33,193 nucleotides of DNA from a virus. Below are positions 1-9,347 of this stretch, in pieces (position 1 is the first letter of the stretch; each line of letters starts with the position of its first letter). Made by a program: the position numbers and the translations under genes. The stretch lies in the IMG/VR virus record IMGVR_UViG_3300035698_005636, positions 1 through 33,193 of that record; one strand, given 5' to 3'. The notes below the pieces were generated by a model, which made no database searches, was not told where the DNA came from, and was given only the letters and a program-made list of their open reading frames with translations.

Positions 1-44
1 AGCACATCGAGAACAAAAACATTTACCGTGTTATAAATCGCCAT
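1..44 (-). CDS. Partial leftward gene, start only
   Basis: A leftward ATG at 42-44 follows a GAGG ribosome site and reads MAIYNTVNVFVLDVL to the window edge without a stop. It lies 2 bp beyond the stop of the 207-aa gene, so it continues the same operon. It is probably another tail-fibre-side gene. Only 14 codons are visible, so no function can be given. Confidence 0.55.
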   Translation of the reverse strand, partial: MAIYNTVNVFVLDV

Positions 45-46
45 AG

Positions 47-670
47 CTAATAAGCCTCATTCCGTATCTGTAAGTTTCCAAATTTACTCACGCCACCTAG
101 AGCGCTAAACACGCCTGAGTCGAGTCGGACCAAAATTGTCATGTGACCAGTCAGTGCCGCGCCTGCGTAAGCGATGCCGTCCACTGTCACGCTGTTTACA
201 TTAGCCCCAAGCACCAACACGTTACTGCCGTTGGTAGTCAGGATAGATACACTGCCATCCATAATTGTTTGAGCGCCCGCCACATAAGCCACCTCGACCT
301 CGATTTCGGCGTTCTCTATCACAATGTCAGGGATAGTGACCACGCCGCTTGCCACCGTTGCGTTGTTCAAAGGGCTTGTGTCGAGATATCGCAGATTGCG
401 TATCCACCCATCGTGATAACCCGCTCCCACTCTGGCAAATTCGGTGATGGGTTGGGCTGGTGCCACGATATTACCATCTTCATTATCAGTAGAATACGTG
501 ATCACAGTGGGGTATATAGCGGGGTCCCCTAACGCGGAGTAAGCCGCGTGGGTAGCGTACATGTTGGACCCATTGAAGAAATAACGGAGGCCACTACCCC
601 CAGCGTAGTCCACGATGGAACGCACGATAGATCGAACAATAGACCTAATAATAGGTCTCGTATTAGACAT
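47..670 (-). CDS. Putative tail-fibre-region structural protein (207 aa)
   Basis: This unrecognised protein follows the virion genes at the tail end of the operon, where tail-fibre or appendage proteins are usually encoded. Residues 5-20 form a short basic/hydrophobic repeat (IIRSIVRSIVRSIV), of a kind I have seen at the N-termini of phage proteins in this position. The rest is rich in Gly, Thr, Val and Asn and looks like beta structure. A perfect 7-bp hairpin (arms 641-647 and 652-658, 4-nt loop) lies within the first codons and might affect initiation. It starts 3 bp after the 89-aa gene. The role in the virion is inferred from position and composition only. Confidence 0.6.
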   Translation of the reverse strand: MSNTRPIIRSIVRSIVRSIVDYAGGSGLRYFFNGSNMYATHAAYSALGDPAIYPTVITYSTDNEDGNIVAPAQPITEFARVGAGYHDGWIRNLRYLDTSPLNNATVASGVVTIPDIVIENAEIEVEVAYVAGAQTIMDGSVSILTTNGSNVLVLGANVNSVTVDGIAYAGAALTGHMTILVRLDSGVFSALGGVSKFGNLQIRNEAY

Positions 671-673
671 TCC

Positions 674-943
674 CTATGTCCTCATCCTCGCCACATTAGC
701 AATGAAGTCAGCCCCTGCCCCAGTAACCACCCCTAACAATCGAGTGCCATAGCCGCAGCCCACAATCACACTGGCGTCAGCTGTCAGCAGTGTATCAGGG
801 TCTGTGTATGCTTGGAAGGTACCTGTCGAATCCCTAAACCCGAGTTGTAGTGATCCAGTGCCGGATACGGTGATATGTTGCTCACCAGTGTCTGACAGTC
901 CTAAGTCATGCTCACCATCGGCAAGCGGTCCAAAACGATTCAT
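674..943 (-). CDS. Small putative virion protein (89 aa)
   Basis: This small Gly/Thr/Asp-rich protein (MNRFGPLADGEHDLGLSDTG...) has no cysteine-based motif, signal peptide or membrane segment that would rule out a structural role. The ATG at 941-943 has an AAAGG ribosome site 8 nt upstream. It sits between the gp16-like internal virion gene and the tail-fibre-region protein. The composition suggests a short beta-rich domain. The family is not recognised. Confidence 0.55.
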   Translation of the reverse strand: MNRFGPLADGEHDLGLSDTGEQHITVSGTGSLQLGFRDSTGTFQAYTDPDTLLTADASVIVGCGYGTRLLGVVTGAGADFIANVARMRT

Positions 944-1037
944 AATCTATACCTTTAATTGAGCCCCATTTAACTTCATCCACAGGCTGGGGAATGACCT
1001 GCGCAATAGGTGAGTATCCGCACACTCACCCCGGATT

Positions 1038-3050
1038 CTACGCTGCCTTGACGCACTCCAGCAACTGTTCAACCATACTCTTCTGTTTCGCCTGTTGTTC
1101 AAAAGCTCTACCCGTATCCACCTGCTCGTTGACCAGACGACCCAACGCGTTCTTCACGCCTGGGCTGATGTCGAAATTTTCTTGATCCTCGCCGAGCACC
1201 GCATCTATCGCTTGACTTGGGTAATCGAACCCCATCCAATCATCATTGTTGATAGCCTTAACGAGCTGTTGATAGCGAGGGCTGATTTGACCCAGCGATT
1301 CCATCACCTCGTCAGTCGTAGCGTTCTCAGGGAACACGTCCAGAAAGGCGTCTCTCGCTTGATCGTACACTAGCGACGCATCTTTGTAGGCAGGTGGCTC
1401 CTGCGACATCACCACCGCGTCAGCCGCTGCAGGGGTGCCCTGAGGACCTTCCACAGTGAGGCCCATGCGATCGAACACCTCTTGTGGGGTTATGCCGAAG
1501 CGCTGCGCCTGGATGGCAGCAACCGCTGGGTAAAGCTGTGCGGACAGTCGTGACTCGCTTTGGGTGAGTCGTCCGGTCGCCACGAGTTGATCGCGTATAT
1601 CCTCGAAGATGGAATCCGCTTCGGTCTTGATGTCAGCATTGGCTTGAGCGCGCTCAAGTAAACGGCGAACAGTCATGTTGCCACCGTTCTCGATCTCGAG
1701 AGCACTGAGCTGATCGGCACCCATTTTCATATGAGGGCGTAAGATCTCCATCAGCGCCTCATCTTGGGCAATCTCAGCCATGAACGTGTCCATGGGGATT
1801 TCCAGATCGCCACCAAGGCCATCCATCTGCTCGACCAGGAACTGTGGGATCTCTTCCAGTTGTTCAATGATGTCGCTGGGTAGGAACACCGATTGCTCGG
1901 AGCCCGCACCTGCGAGGAATTTCTTGTACACGTCCTGTGATCGAGGGTTGACCTTGCTCTCTTGTGCCAGGGTGATCAATCCGTCCAAACGTTCCTGCTC
2001 AGCCTCGCTGATCGCCAGTGCCTGAGCGTCTTTGACCAGCCCGGTCGCGACCGGGTCACGGTCACGATTTAGTAATTTGTTGGCAGTATGGACCACACTG
2101 GTCTGCACACTCGTACCGACAGCGGTGGCGATCGCTGTCTGTAGCGCAGCGTTGGGTCGTTCTGCCAGATACTCACTAAACGGTTTGTCTGCATTTTCGG
2201 GCAGCATCACCCAATCGTTGAGATCTTGGAATAACGTGGCGACCTGCTCCGTAGGGAGTTCGGTCAACAGCTGATCTCGCATCGTCTTGACGAAACCTGA
2301 GCCCTCAGCCAGATCACCCAACAGTTTGTTCATTGGGATTTTTTCAGTGACGTATTCAATCCCACCCTGGACGACACCGTATGGCAATGCGTTCTCCACA
2401 TCCAGACCTTGTGCGCGTCCTTCTGTGTAACTTAAACCCCCCGCCTGTCCGGCCATTGGGAGCAGGGCAGCACCCTTAGTCGCTGCCATCAGTGTCATAA
2501 AGTTAACCGCACTTCTCACGCCGCTGACAGCTGAGCCGGCCATCTCGTTCTCTATTTCAGGGAACACTTCGTCAGCTTTGTCCTTGCCGGACTCAGCGAC
2601 GCGGCGGAAAAACTCCGCAAATTTTGGGGCCTGTTGAATATCACCGAATGCTTGGAGACCGCCGGCCAACCCTGTACCAATGTCGAGCACGCCTGCGTGG
2701 GCGACACCGAGGATGTCATCCAGTAGAGATGGAGCCATTGCGCTTTCGGTCTTGGTCAAGTTTTCAATATCATCGTGAACAACAGCCGCTGTGTCAGGGT
2801 TGTTGATCAGATCCAACACATTGGGTCCCATCTCACTCTCGGGGACATCACGCACTTGCTCCAAACGTTGGAACTCGTCAAGGTGTGTGTCGACCGACTG
2901 GGTGGGCAATTCGTTACGTGTGGCAATGTCGAGCACCTTAGCGCTGCGATCAGGGTCCTTACGTGTGGCAATATCCAACGACAGCGAGGTGTCAACCCGC
3001 TGGGGTCCCACAGGGGCGAGGAGTTCTTCTTCTTCGCTACTCAGCGGCAT
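1038..3050 (-). CDS. gp16-like internal virion / DNA-ejection protein (670 aa)
   Basis: This is the last and longest of three internal-virion-type genes, in the place of T7 gene 16. The T7 protein forms the ejection conduit; that role here is inferred from synteny. Residues about 1-70 carry short repeats (LDIATRKD / LDIATRNE). A Gly/Ala-rich hydrophobic stretch lies at about 105-215. Around residues 390-450 there is a motif typical of large polyvalent phage proteins (VFLPSDII, IPMDTFMAEIAQ, LRPHMKM). No lytic transglycosylase signature is evident, and the protein is about half the length of T7 gp16. GGAG lies 7 nt before the ATG. The start overlaps the upstream gene by 14 bp. Confidence 0.65.
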   Translation of the reverse strand: MPLSSEEEELLAPVGPQRVDTSLSLDIATRKDPDRSAKVLDIATRNELPTQSVDTHLDEFQRLEQVRDVPESEMGPNVLDLINNPDTAAVVHDDIENLTKTESAMAPSLLDDILGVAHAGVLDIGTGLAGGLQAFGDIQQAPKFAEFFRRVAESGKDKADEVFPEIENEMAGSAVSGVRSAVNFMTLMAATKGAALLPMAGQAGGLSYTEGRAQGLDVENALPYGVVQGGIEYVTEKIPMNKLLGDLAEGSGFVKTMRDQLLTELPTEQVATLFQDLNDWVMLPENADKPFSEYLAERPNAALQTAIATAVGTSVQTSVVHTANKLLNRDRDPVATGLVKDAQALAISEAEQERLDGLITLAQESKVNPRSQDVYKKFLAGAGSEQSVFLPSDIIEQLEEIPQFLVEQMDGLGGDLEIPMDTFMAEIAQDEALMEILRPHMKMGADQLSALEIENGGNMTVRRLLERAQANADIKTEADSIFEDIRDQLVATGRLTQSESRLSAQLYPAVAAIQAQRFGITPQEVFDRMGLTVEGPQGTPAAADAVVMSQEPPAYKDASLVYDQARDAFLDVFPENATTDEVMESLGQISPRYQQLVKAINNDDWMGFDYPSQAIDAVLGEDQENFDISPGVKNALGRLVNEQVDTGRAFEQQAKQKSMVEQLLECVKAA

Positions 3051-4764
3051 TGCGTCTCTCCGATATCATCTGCACGGCTCGAATCCATTCTTCTTGTGTG
3101 GGGTTGCGACCGTCGAAATGGTCATCAACATCCTCAACAACCGTTTGTATTGAAGGCTCCTTGCGTCCACGCAACGTGTCGATGTACGCTTGATTTTTCA
3201 CGATGATTTCAAAGTCGTGCCGATCACCTGACATGCCTTGGCCTGCCATATATGACTGGGCGTTGTTGAATGATTCCCCGTAGTCCGCCTTTAGCTCCAC
3301 CATGTGGATCTGACGAAGGGAGTCAGCGCGAAGCTCAGCATCCTCAACCTCATACACTGGAGCATCGCTGTCCCATAACAGGTCCCAACCACCATCGGGG
3401 TTGACCACAGGTTGGGTGCGACGGGTAACTTCTTTCTCTATCTCAACTTGGGTGGGCTGCTTGCCGTAGGCTGTAACGAACTCATTGCGCCAGTTGTTGA
3501 TCCGAGGTAGTAGCTTAATGCGACCCGCTTTTGACTTGTCGTCAGTGCCTGGGACCAGACCGGCGATGATCTGTTGATCACTCACGCTGCTGGGCGCTTG
3601 GCCTTCTGCAGCAGAGTCGGAAAATTTCTTACGATCGGTGTCCGTCAGGTTAGACCCGAAATTGGAGATGTACATTTCCAGACCACGCCAGTCACCATTT
3701 GCGGCAAGTGACGTGGCCGTGTCATAGGAACCAGGGTCACTGCTCTTTCTGGGGGTGGTCTTATTCGCATCCAACGCGCGGAGATTGCCACGCATTGTCG
3801 GTGTGAGTTTTGACAAGTTGGGTTGGCTGATTTGATCGTATCTCCCACCATCTTCAATGCCCATCGCCAGTGTGTTGTAGTCAGCAATGCGGGTTTCATC
3901 CACAGCGGCATCGTACTGAGATTTCTCAGAGTTATACCGAGTCTCAGCGGCGAGCCGTTCCTTGGGGTCCTTTATCGCGTCAATGACATCCATGTTTACG
4001 GCGCGGGTTTGTGTCATATCAAGCGCGTCAACCGTAGCGATCGACTTGAGTTTGACAGTCTCGACCTTGGCATCACGTTCCATTTTGACGATGACATCTG
4101 GGTCCAAGTTCTGAGCCCATGGTTGGGACAATGCTTCGAGCCTGTCTTCCGGCTCCATCATATTGAGCCGACCCTCGGCTACGCTGTTGCGCATCGCGGA
4201 CTTCTGGTTCTGGGCTTCCGAGGCGGTCAGGTAGTTCTGAGCCACTGCAGATTCCAAACGATTTTCGTACAGTGTGAGAATACCACCAGCGTCTCCTTTG
4301 AGAGCCGCTTTGCGGGCCTCATCACCCATCGCATCGATCTCGGCACGACCTGCGTCACGCTCCTTGACCCATGCCACTTTACCAACGTGATTGCGGGTCC
4401 TTGTGATATAGAGTTCTGATTCGTTGTCGTACTGGGCGCGCAGTTCAGGGTCACCGATCATCGCACCGATCTCACCACGGGCCTTGCTCACACTCTCATC
4501 CGAACGTGTTCGAATGGTGGTGTGGTCAGGGTCCTGGTCGTAAGCCCCTTTTTCATTCTCCAGCGCAACGCTAAGTTTCAACATGGCGTCGTCGTATTGG
4601 GCAACGCCATCAGCATCCTGCTTGGCTTGTATCTCGGCACCGGCTTGACCTATGGCCTGCCCCATGGCACCCAACCCATTGTCGACAACCGGCATCCCAA
4701 TGACACGCTGTTGTCCGCTAGGTTGAGTACGACCGATGTCAGTGGCGTTAGGTATAATTGGCAT
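3037..4764 (-). CDS. gp15-like internal virion protein (575 aa)
   Basis: This is a charged, Ala/Glu/Asp-rich and mostly helical protein in the position of T7 gene 15, between gp14-like and gp16-like genes. The order suggests an ejection protein stored in the capsid and released at infection. Long helical stretches occupy residues about 40-290. No enzymatic motif is visible. The ATG overlaps the stop of the upstream gene (TAATG), and the downstream gene starts inside its last codons, which points to translational coupling of the three ejection genes. Length is somewhat shorter than T7 gp15. Function rests on synteny and composition. Confidence 0.6.
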   Translation of the reverse strand: MPIIPNATDIGRTQPSGQQRVIGMPVVDNGLGAMGQAIGQAGAEIQAKQDADGVAQYDDAMLKLSVALENEKGAYDQDPDHTTIRTRSDESVSKARGEIGAMIGDPELRAQYDNESELYITRTRNHVGKVAWVKERDAGRAEIDAMGDEARKAALKGDAGGILTLYENRLESAVAQNYLTASEAQNQKSAMRNSVAEGRLNMMEPEDRLEALSQPWAQNLDPDVIVKMERDAKVETVKLKSIATVDALDMTQTRAVNMDVIDAIKDPKERLAAETRYNSEKSQYDAAVDETRIADYNTLAMGIEDGGRYDQISQPNLSKLTPTMRGNLRALDANKTTPRKSSDPGSYDTATSLAANGDWRGLEMYISNFGSNLTDTDRKKFSDSAAEGQAPSSVSDQQIIAGLVPGTDDKSKAGRIKLLPRINNWRNEFVTAYGKQPTQVEIEKEVTRRTQPVVNPDGGWDLLWDSDAPVYEVEDAELRADSLRQIHMVELKADYGESFNNAQSYMAGQGMSGDRHDFEIIVKNQAYIDTLRGRKEPSIQTVVEDVDDHFDGRNPTQEEWIRAVQMISERRNAAE

Positions 4765-5213
4765 TAGCTGTTCCCGTACACTTTGCTGGCACCGTCCATC
4801 ACGGTGCTCACGGCTCGAAGTCGACTGGCATTCTTAGCCTGCTTGCCGGTAAATTTATCCATGTCCGCTTGCATGTTTTGACTGTCAGAGCGTAGTCCAC
4901 CCTCATAGATCGCTGCCAACGCGTTATAGTCCGTCACAGCGTCGATGTCGGTCAATGTTGTGATAGCACCAACGTCATCCGTAACCCCACCACTTGCCGC
5001 CATAGCCGCAGCAGCGTCTGATTTAGTCTGGTCACCCTGTCGTTGGATCTCATTGGCGTTGCGAATTCCCTCGGCACTCGATGCCTTGGCGTTGCGTTTA
5101 TTCTGGCGCGCTGTGAATTTCCCAGAAGCCTCGGCAGCATTGCCTTTACCTATTTCACCAAGGGCTGTCATGCCCGTGGATGCTACCACTGCCATTGTTA
5201 TCGGGTCGGCCAT
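4764..5213 (-). CDS. gp14-like internal virion protein (149 aa)
   Basis: The protein begins MADPITMAVVASTGMTALGEIGKG, a Gly/Ala hydrophobic N-terminus followed by an Ala/Gln/Asn-rich helical body. This matches the pattern of short gp14-type proteins, which in T7 form part of the outer-membrane ejection channel. I chose the ATG at 5211-5213 because GGAGG lies 7 nt upstream. A longer reading with 12 more residues lacks a site. It lies between the GNAT-like gp13 equivalent and the gp15-like gene, overlapping both. The identification is from order and composition, not from a specific motif. Confidence 0.6.
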   Translation of the reverse strand: MADPITMAVVASTGMTALGEIGKGNAAEASGKFTARQNKRNAKASSAEGIRNANEIQRQGDQTKSDAAAAMAASGGVTDDVGAITTLTDIDAVTDYNALAAIYEGGLRSDSQNMQADMDKFTGKQAKNASRLRAVSTVMDGASKVYGNS

Positions 5214-5554
5214 TGGAACACCTCCCCACCGCGTGTGCTGGCAAGCCATTGAAAACCAACGTGTTCTAAAAATCTAAAGGCTGTGGGCTCATCTTCATCG
5301 GCCACAGCGTAGACGGGCACAGTTGAGTTTACCATGAGGGCGGTGACCCATCGGGCCATCTTAATGATTGTTTTTGGTGATCTCTTCAGTCCTGGTTTGA
5401 TGTCGGCAAAACACATGCGAGGGTCACTATGACGCAGCCCAGCAATGCCCATCAACTCACCGTTGCACTCAGCAGCGATGGCCCTGACGGTCTCGGGGAA
5501 TGTCTGTCCTGACATCTCAATAATGTCGTCCCGTGTGGCTGGTCGCAAGATCAT
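5198..5554 (-). CDS. gp13-like GNAT-fold virion-associated protein (118 aa)
   Basis: Short GNAT acetyltransferase-like protein. It begins MILRPATRDDI, the usual first strand of GNAT folds, and ends with a typical EPTAFRFLEHVGF helix-strand. T7 internal virion protein A (gp13, 138 aa) occupies the same position between gp12 and gp14 and is a similar small GNAT-like protein, so this is its likely counterpart. The classical acetyl-CoA pyrophosphate loop (Q/RxxGxG/A) is not evident, so it may be structural or assembly-related. It overlaps its upstream neighbour by 4 bp and its downstream neighbour by 16 bp. Confidence 0.65.
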   Translation of the reverse strand: MILRPATRDDIIEMSGQTFPETVRAIAAECNGELMGIAGLRHSDPRMCFADIKPGLKRSPKTIIKMARWVTALMVNSTVPVYAVADEDEPTAFRFLEHVGFQWLASTRGGEVFQWPTR

Positions 5555-8187
5555 TCCGCATCGTCCTCAGTGACTACACCGTAGCTTATGGCGAGTATTG
5601 TAGCGGGTCCAGTGAGCCGCATACAAATCCTTGAGTCAACATCCGCATTTCCATTGAAGGCAAACGGTCGCTCATCGTACTCAGTAACCAACTCATCGGT
5701 GGGTAGGACCGTGCCGAATTCAACTTCAGGCATGATCTCGAGGTTGTCAAAATCAGGACCTGTGATGACAGCTCCCGGCCAATAATCCTCCATCGCCAGC
5801 TGGAAATCCACAATGCGTTTGACCTTACCAATAACGCGGGATGCCCCGGATGCTGTCGCCCAGTAGGAGGCGAGCTTGTTTGATTTGTAGTTACCCTCGT
5901 AGAACAACCCGGCGATGACAGTAGTAAATCCAGCCTCGATGGTAATTTGACCACCCGCCACCAAATATGCACCGAAGATGGGACCGGGTCTCAGTTTTCC
6001 GTCAGCCCACACGAGAACACCTTTCCCCTCAAGGTGGCCCAACCCCGTCAGGGTGGTTCCAGGGCTTGTGTACTGAACTGCACTGTCGTAATGCTCATCC
6101 GTCATCGCTCCCAGTTGGGAGAATTTTTCAAGGTAGAGTGTGCCCTGACGCTCAACGGTGAAGTACACCTGATCCTCAGCAGGTCCTGGTAGCACCACGA
6201 CGTCCTTGAACAGACCGTCTGTAGTGATTCGGCTCCATGCGGCCACATCCTCGGCAGGATCCTCAAGGCGCACTCTCATGGTGCCGTCAGTCAGCACGGC
6301 ATACACCCTGGTCTCAGGCTGTCGAGCCGCAGCCATGCGTACGATGCCGGGCAAGCAAATGCGAGGGTTAAGGGTGGTCAGATCCAGTGTAGATTGGGAG
6401 TCATTGTCGGCAACATACCCTGTGTCCATGATTTTGACACCAGACCGTTGGACAAATAAAAGCTGGTCATCGACCTTGAGAGGTTCGATGGGGGCGACAC
6501 CTTGGGTGGATCCAGACTTGAGATTGCAATTGGACTGGGATAGCACAGTCCCAAATGAGCTTGATCGAACGCTGATCTCATCACTGGCGACCCCCATGAT
6601 AAGACGGGTGCTAGGTGCCAGCCAATCGATACGATCCACGGGACCGAACCCAATGGTTTTGCGTATGGCCTTAGAGTCACCCTCAAGTTCAGAGTCGAAC
6701 GATGAGTATTCATCACTCACAGATCCGTATAATTTATTGATCCCAGCCCACCACAGTCGACCTTCGTACAGTGCCACGGCGCTGGGGTGTTTTCCGTCGT
6801 TGCCCCACTCCATGAAGTACCAGTCCTTGGTCTCATCATAATCACCCATGGCGTCAAGCACCTGGACGTTAGCAACTGTTGAGCTGACCACTTCGAGAAT
6901 GCGCGCGACGCCATCTATGCTACCGGACTCGTAAGTCAGCTGCATGAATACAGTGCCACTGGTGTAATCACCAGCCTCGATCCACAATCGATAGAACAAG
7001 ATGTTGTTGTCCAACTCATCGTTGTAGGTCTTATTGACGGAGTTGCTATAGCTCTCAACGTCTTCCCACGAATTGTTGTCGACACTGCGCTGGAGCGTGA
7101 TTGTGGACACTCCACCACTTGCCTCAACCTTAAATTTTCGAACTGGTCCAACCCCTACCACACGGATTCCATCGGTGCCGGCGTTCTCGTTGGTGACATC
7201 GTTGGTGACGATCTGGCTGGAGCTGGTTAGCTTCAACAATCGACCCACGTCGGTGGATTTGAATAGCTTCTCGCTCGCTGTGATCACCGCATCGCCGTTG
7301 AGTACATCGCTGGCAAGGGTGATCTCGGTGTTGTTAATCAGCCCGAAAGGCCCATCATTCACCCTGTAATCAACCACACTCCATGATTTCTTACCACGGC
7401 GTTCTATCTTGAACTGTCGGGTGCTACTGGTGGCAACGAAAAGTACGTCAGCACTGTGGGCATTACGAATGCTGGGAAGCTCGGCAATGGTGTCGGACAG
7501 CGGTAGCTCAAGGGTCGCCCCGGTGCCAATGCTGATTTGATCAATCGACGCCTTGTATTTCTTGTTGCTCGATACGGTAATGGTGGGCAGTGCCGCAGCG
7601 GGGGTGAAGTTGAGGAAGTGAGTCCCAGGTTCCAACGAACCATCGTATATCTCATCACTGTCAACCCCTGATTCACCGATGCGTATGGAGATCGGAGCGT
7701 CTGCAACGACCACCCGAATGCTGTGCTCTATTCCAATACCCACGCCACCAAAGGTCTGCCACAGTTTTGCTGAGCTGGTCTCAAACCCTGTCAATACGGC
7801 AGCACCTGCGACCCAGACCGCCGTACTACCATTGCCAGACGCATCGGTCCAGTTAGCAAGGTCGGTGTCAAAGAATTGATTCTGCAACGTCATGGTGCCA
7901 GTGGGTTGATCGACAAGTGTGTCGTCAACCCAGACAGTTACCTTGGTGCCCTCGAAGCTGAGGATGGCGAAATCATCGGTGCGCGCGATGAACGGCACTA
8001 GATAATTAGGACCAGCGATGGGCGCGATGAGCAGAGAGCCTGGGCGATATTGACAAGGACCCAGGCGGATCGGGAGAATATTCTCCATCAGCTCACAGGA
8101 GTTGGTGACCTTCTCGACATCATCACGGAGCAGGGCCCTACTATCCAGCTCGCCCCGGTTGAATTTGTTGGTGATACCACGACGCAC
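5551..8187 (-). CDS. gp12-like tail nozzle (tail tubular protein B) (878 aa)
   Basis: This large beta-rich protein should form the distal tube of the short tail, below the gatekeeper ring. The N-terminus has the characteristic pattern of this family: FNRGELDSRALLRDD, then a C-x-x-x-N segment and a GPCQYRPGS motif at about residues 43-51. Size is close to T7 gp12 (794 aa). The start is GTG at 8185-8187, sharing one base with the TAG stop of the gatekeeper gene, which suggests tight translational coupling. It is followed by the gp13-14-15-16-like series, as in T7. Confidence 0.82.
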   Translation of the reverse strand: MRRGITNKFNRGELDSRALLRDDVEKVTNSCELMENILPIRLGPCQYRPGSLLIAPIAGPNYLVPFIARTDDFAILSFEGTKVTVWVDDTLVDQPTGTMTLQNQFFDTDLANWTDASGNGSTAVWVAGAAVLTGFETSSAKLWQTFGGVGIGIEHSIRVVVADAPISIRIGESGVDSDEIYDGSLEPGTHFLNFTPAAALPTITVSSNKKYKASIDQISIGTGATLELPLSDTIAELPSIRNAHSADVLFVATSSTRQFKIERRGKKSWSVVDYRVNDGPFGLINNTEITLASDVLNGDAVITASEKLFKSTDVGRLLKLTSSSQIVTNDVTNENAGTDGIRVVGVGPVRKFKVEASGGVSTITLQRSVDNNSWEDVESYSNSVNKTYNDELDNNILFYRLWIEAGDYTSGTVFMQLTYESGSIDGVARILEVVSSTVANVQVLDAMGDYDETKDWYFMEWGNDGKHPSAVALYEGRLWWAGINKLYGSVSDEYSSFDSELEGDSKAIRKTIGFGPVDRIDWLAPSTRLIMGVASDEISVRSSSFGTVLSQSNCNLKSGSTQGVAPIEPLKVDDQLLFVQRSGVKIMDTGYVADNDSQSTLDLTTLNPRICLPGIVRMAAARQPETRVYAVLTDGTMRVRLEDPAEDVAAWSRITTDGLFKDVVVLPGPAEDQVYFTVERQGTLYLEKFSQLGAMTDEHYDSAVQYTSPGTTLTGLGHLEGKGVLVWADGKLRPGPIFGAYLVAGGQITIEAGFTTVIAGLFYEGNYKSNKLASYWATASGASRVIGKVKRIVDFQLAMEDYWPGAVITGPDFDNLEIMPEVEFGTVLPTDELVTEYDERPFAFNGNADVDSRICMRLTGPATILAISYGVVTEDDAE

Positions 8188-9347
8188 TACGGTCTACCTC
8201 TGTACCCGCCCCTGAAGCGCGACGCTAACCAGTTACCTTGTTGGAGTTTGCGAGGGGGTGATTGCATCGCGTCCGTAGACATGGCGCTGCTCTTACGCTC
8301 CTCATAGACCGCAATCACGCGATCCTCGCGTTGTTGATCGACCAATGTCGGCGCTACATCCTTTGCCATTCGCGAGGCGACATAACGCCTGAAAAAGTCA
8401 GGCCAGACGCTAGGGTTGGTGAGGAAGTCGGTGCTGATGTAACTCACGTAAACCTCGGTGTACTCACAGAACCAGTGGCTCTGCTCGTCTTTGTACATCT
8501 CCAACGGACACCCCATGTACTCATCCGTGTAGATACCGTCCAATCGGTGAAGATCAGGGGGCTTGGGGATGGCGTAGCGTGGGCCAAATGATGGCTGCAG
8601 GCTAGGGTCATAGTTGATTTTCATGCCTTGGAACCCGAACTGCCAGCTCGTATCCTCCAAGATTTCAGCAACGAGACCTGAATCCAGGGTGCGATCAAGC
8701 TTGGCACGTCGGTCTGAGTCATCATCGTTGCGGGTAATTTCATCAAGTCCGAGGATCTGCAAGGCGTCGTTGTAGATTCGACGCCAGCTGTCGGTCATTG
8801 TGACCGTTGAATCGCTCGCCCTTGGTTTGGGTACTTTTGCAATCTCAAGGTCAATGGCGGTGTTGACACGCTCTTTGAACTTGGTCTCGATCAGATCGTA
8901 GTCGTCAGGACTCAGTCTGTTGACCGTCTCGCGCGCCAGATAGGCACCCATAACTCTGAAGAAGCTAGAGGACCATGTGTCGATCGAATACCCGTCTGAC
9001 GTGTAACGCAGCCAGACAGTCTCGTAGTCGCACAGGAGTTGATCACCCTCAATGATGTAGCGGTTGATCTCCTGGTCCAGACGCGCATCGCTGAATGGCG
9101 ACAGTATCGCCACGTAGTCAGCCGGCAAGGTGTGGGTGAAATTGAATGTCTGGGCTGCTGTGCCCGGTGTCATCTTCTCTGTCTTGCTGGCGAAGTTCGG
9201 TTTTACGATCTCCAAGCAAGTGCGGATGGCCTCACGGTTGTAAGCACCGTCCAGTCGGTAGCGGGGCTCTCGTTCCTCTGTGAGCGATGCGAGTTGCCGC
9301 TGACCTAACAGCAGCAGCGCGTCGTTGTAGAGGTCGAGTTGGTCCAT
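8187..9347 (-). CDS. gp11-like tail gatekeeper with two tandem copies of the domain (386 aa)
   Basis: It is the counterpart of T7 tail tubular protein A (gp11, about 196 aa), which rings the portal and closes the DNA channel. This one is twice as long because the domain is repeated. YNDALLLLG at residue 7 recurs as YNDALQILG at 192. CDYETVWLRYTS (106-117) recurs as CEYTEVYVSYIS (294-305), and SFFRVMGAYLARETV (128-142) as DFFRRYVASRMAKDV (317-331). A linker of about 20 residues (170-189) joins the halves. The C-terminal tail is basic and Gly/Arg-rich. It overlaps both neighbours by one base. Confidence 0.82.
   Translation of the reverse strand: MDQLDLYNDALLLLGQRQLASLTEEREPRYRLDGAYNREAIRTCLEIVKPNFASKTEKMTPGTAAQTFNFTHTLPADYVAILSPFSDARLDQEINRYIIEGDQLLCDYETVWLRYTSDGYSIDTWSSSFFRVMGAYLARETVNRLSPDDYDLIETKFKERVNTAIDLEIAKVPKPRASDSTVTMTDSWRRIYNDALQILGLDEITRNDDDSDRRAKLDRTLDSGLVAEILEDTSWQFGFQGMKINYDPSLQPSFGPRYAIPKPPDLHRLDGIYTDEYMGCPLEMYKDEQSHWFCEYTEVYVSYISTDFLTNPSVWPDFFRRYVASRMAKDVAPTLVDQQREDRVIAVYEERKSSAMSTDAMQSPPRKLQQGNWLASRFRGGYRGRP

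Noticed and set aside
1-950. Diversity-generating retroelement beside the tail-fibre region, as in BPP-1
   Set aside because: No reverse transcriptase and no template/variable repeat pair is visible in the window.
1009-1030. 7-bp hairpin between the gp16-like gene and the 89-aa gene as a terminator
   Set aside because: No T run follows on either strand, and the next genes continue leftward with close spacing.
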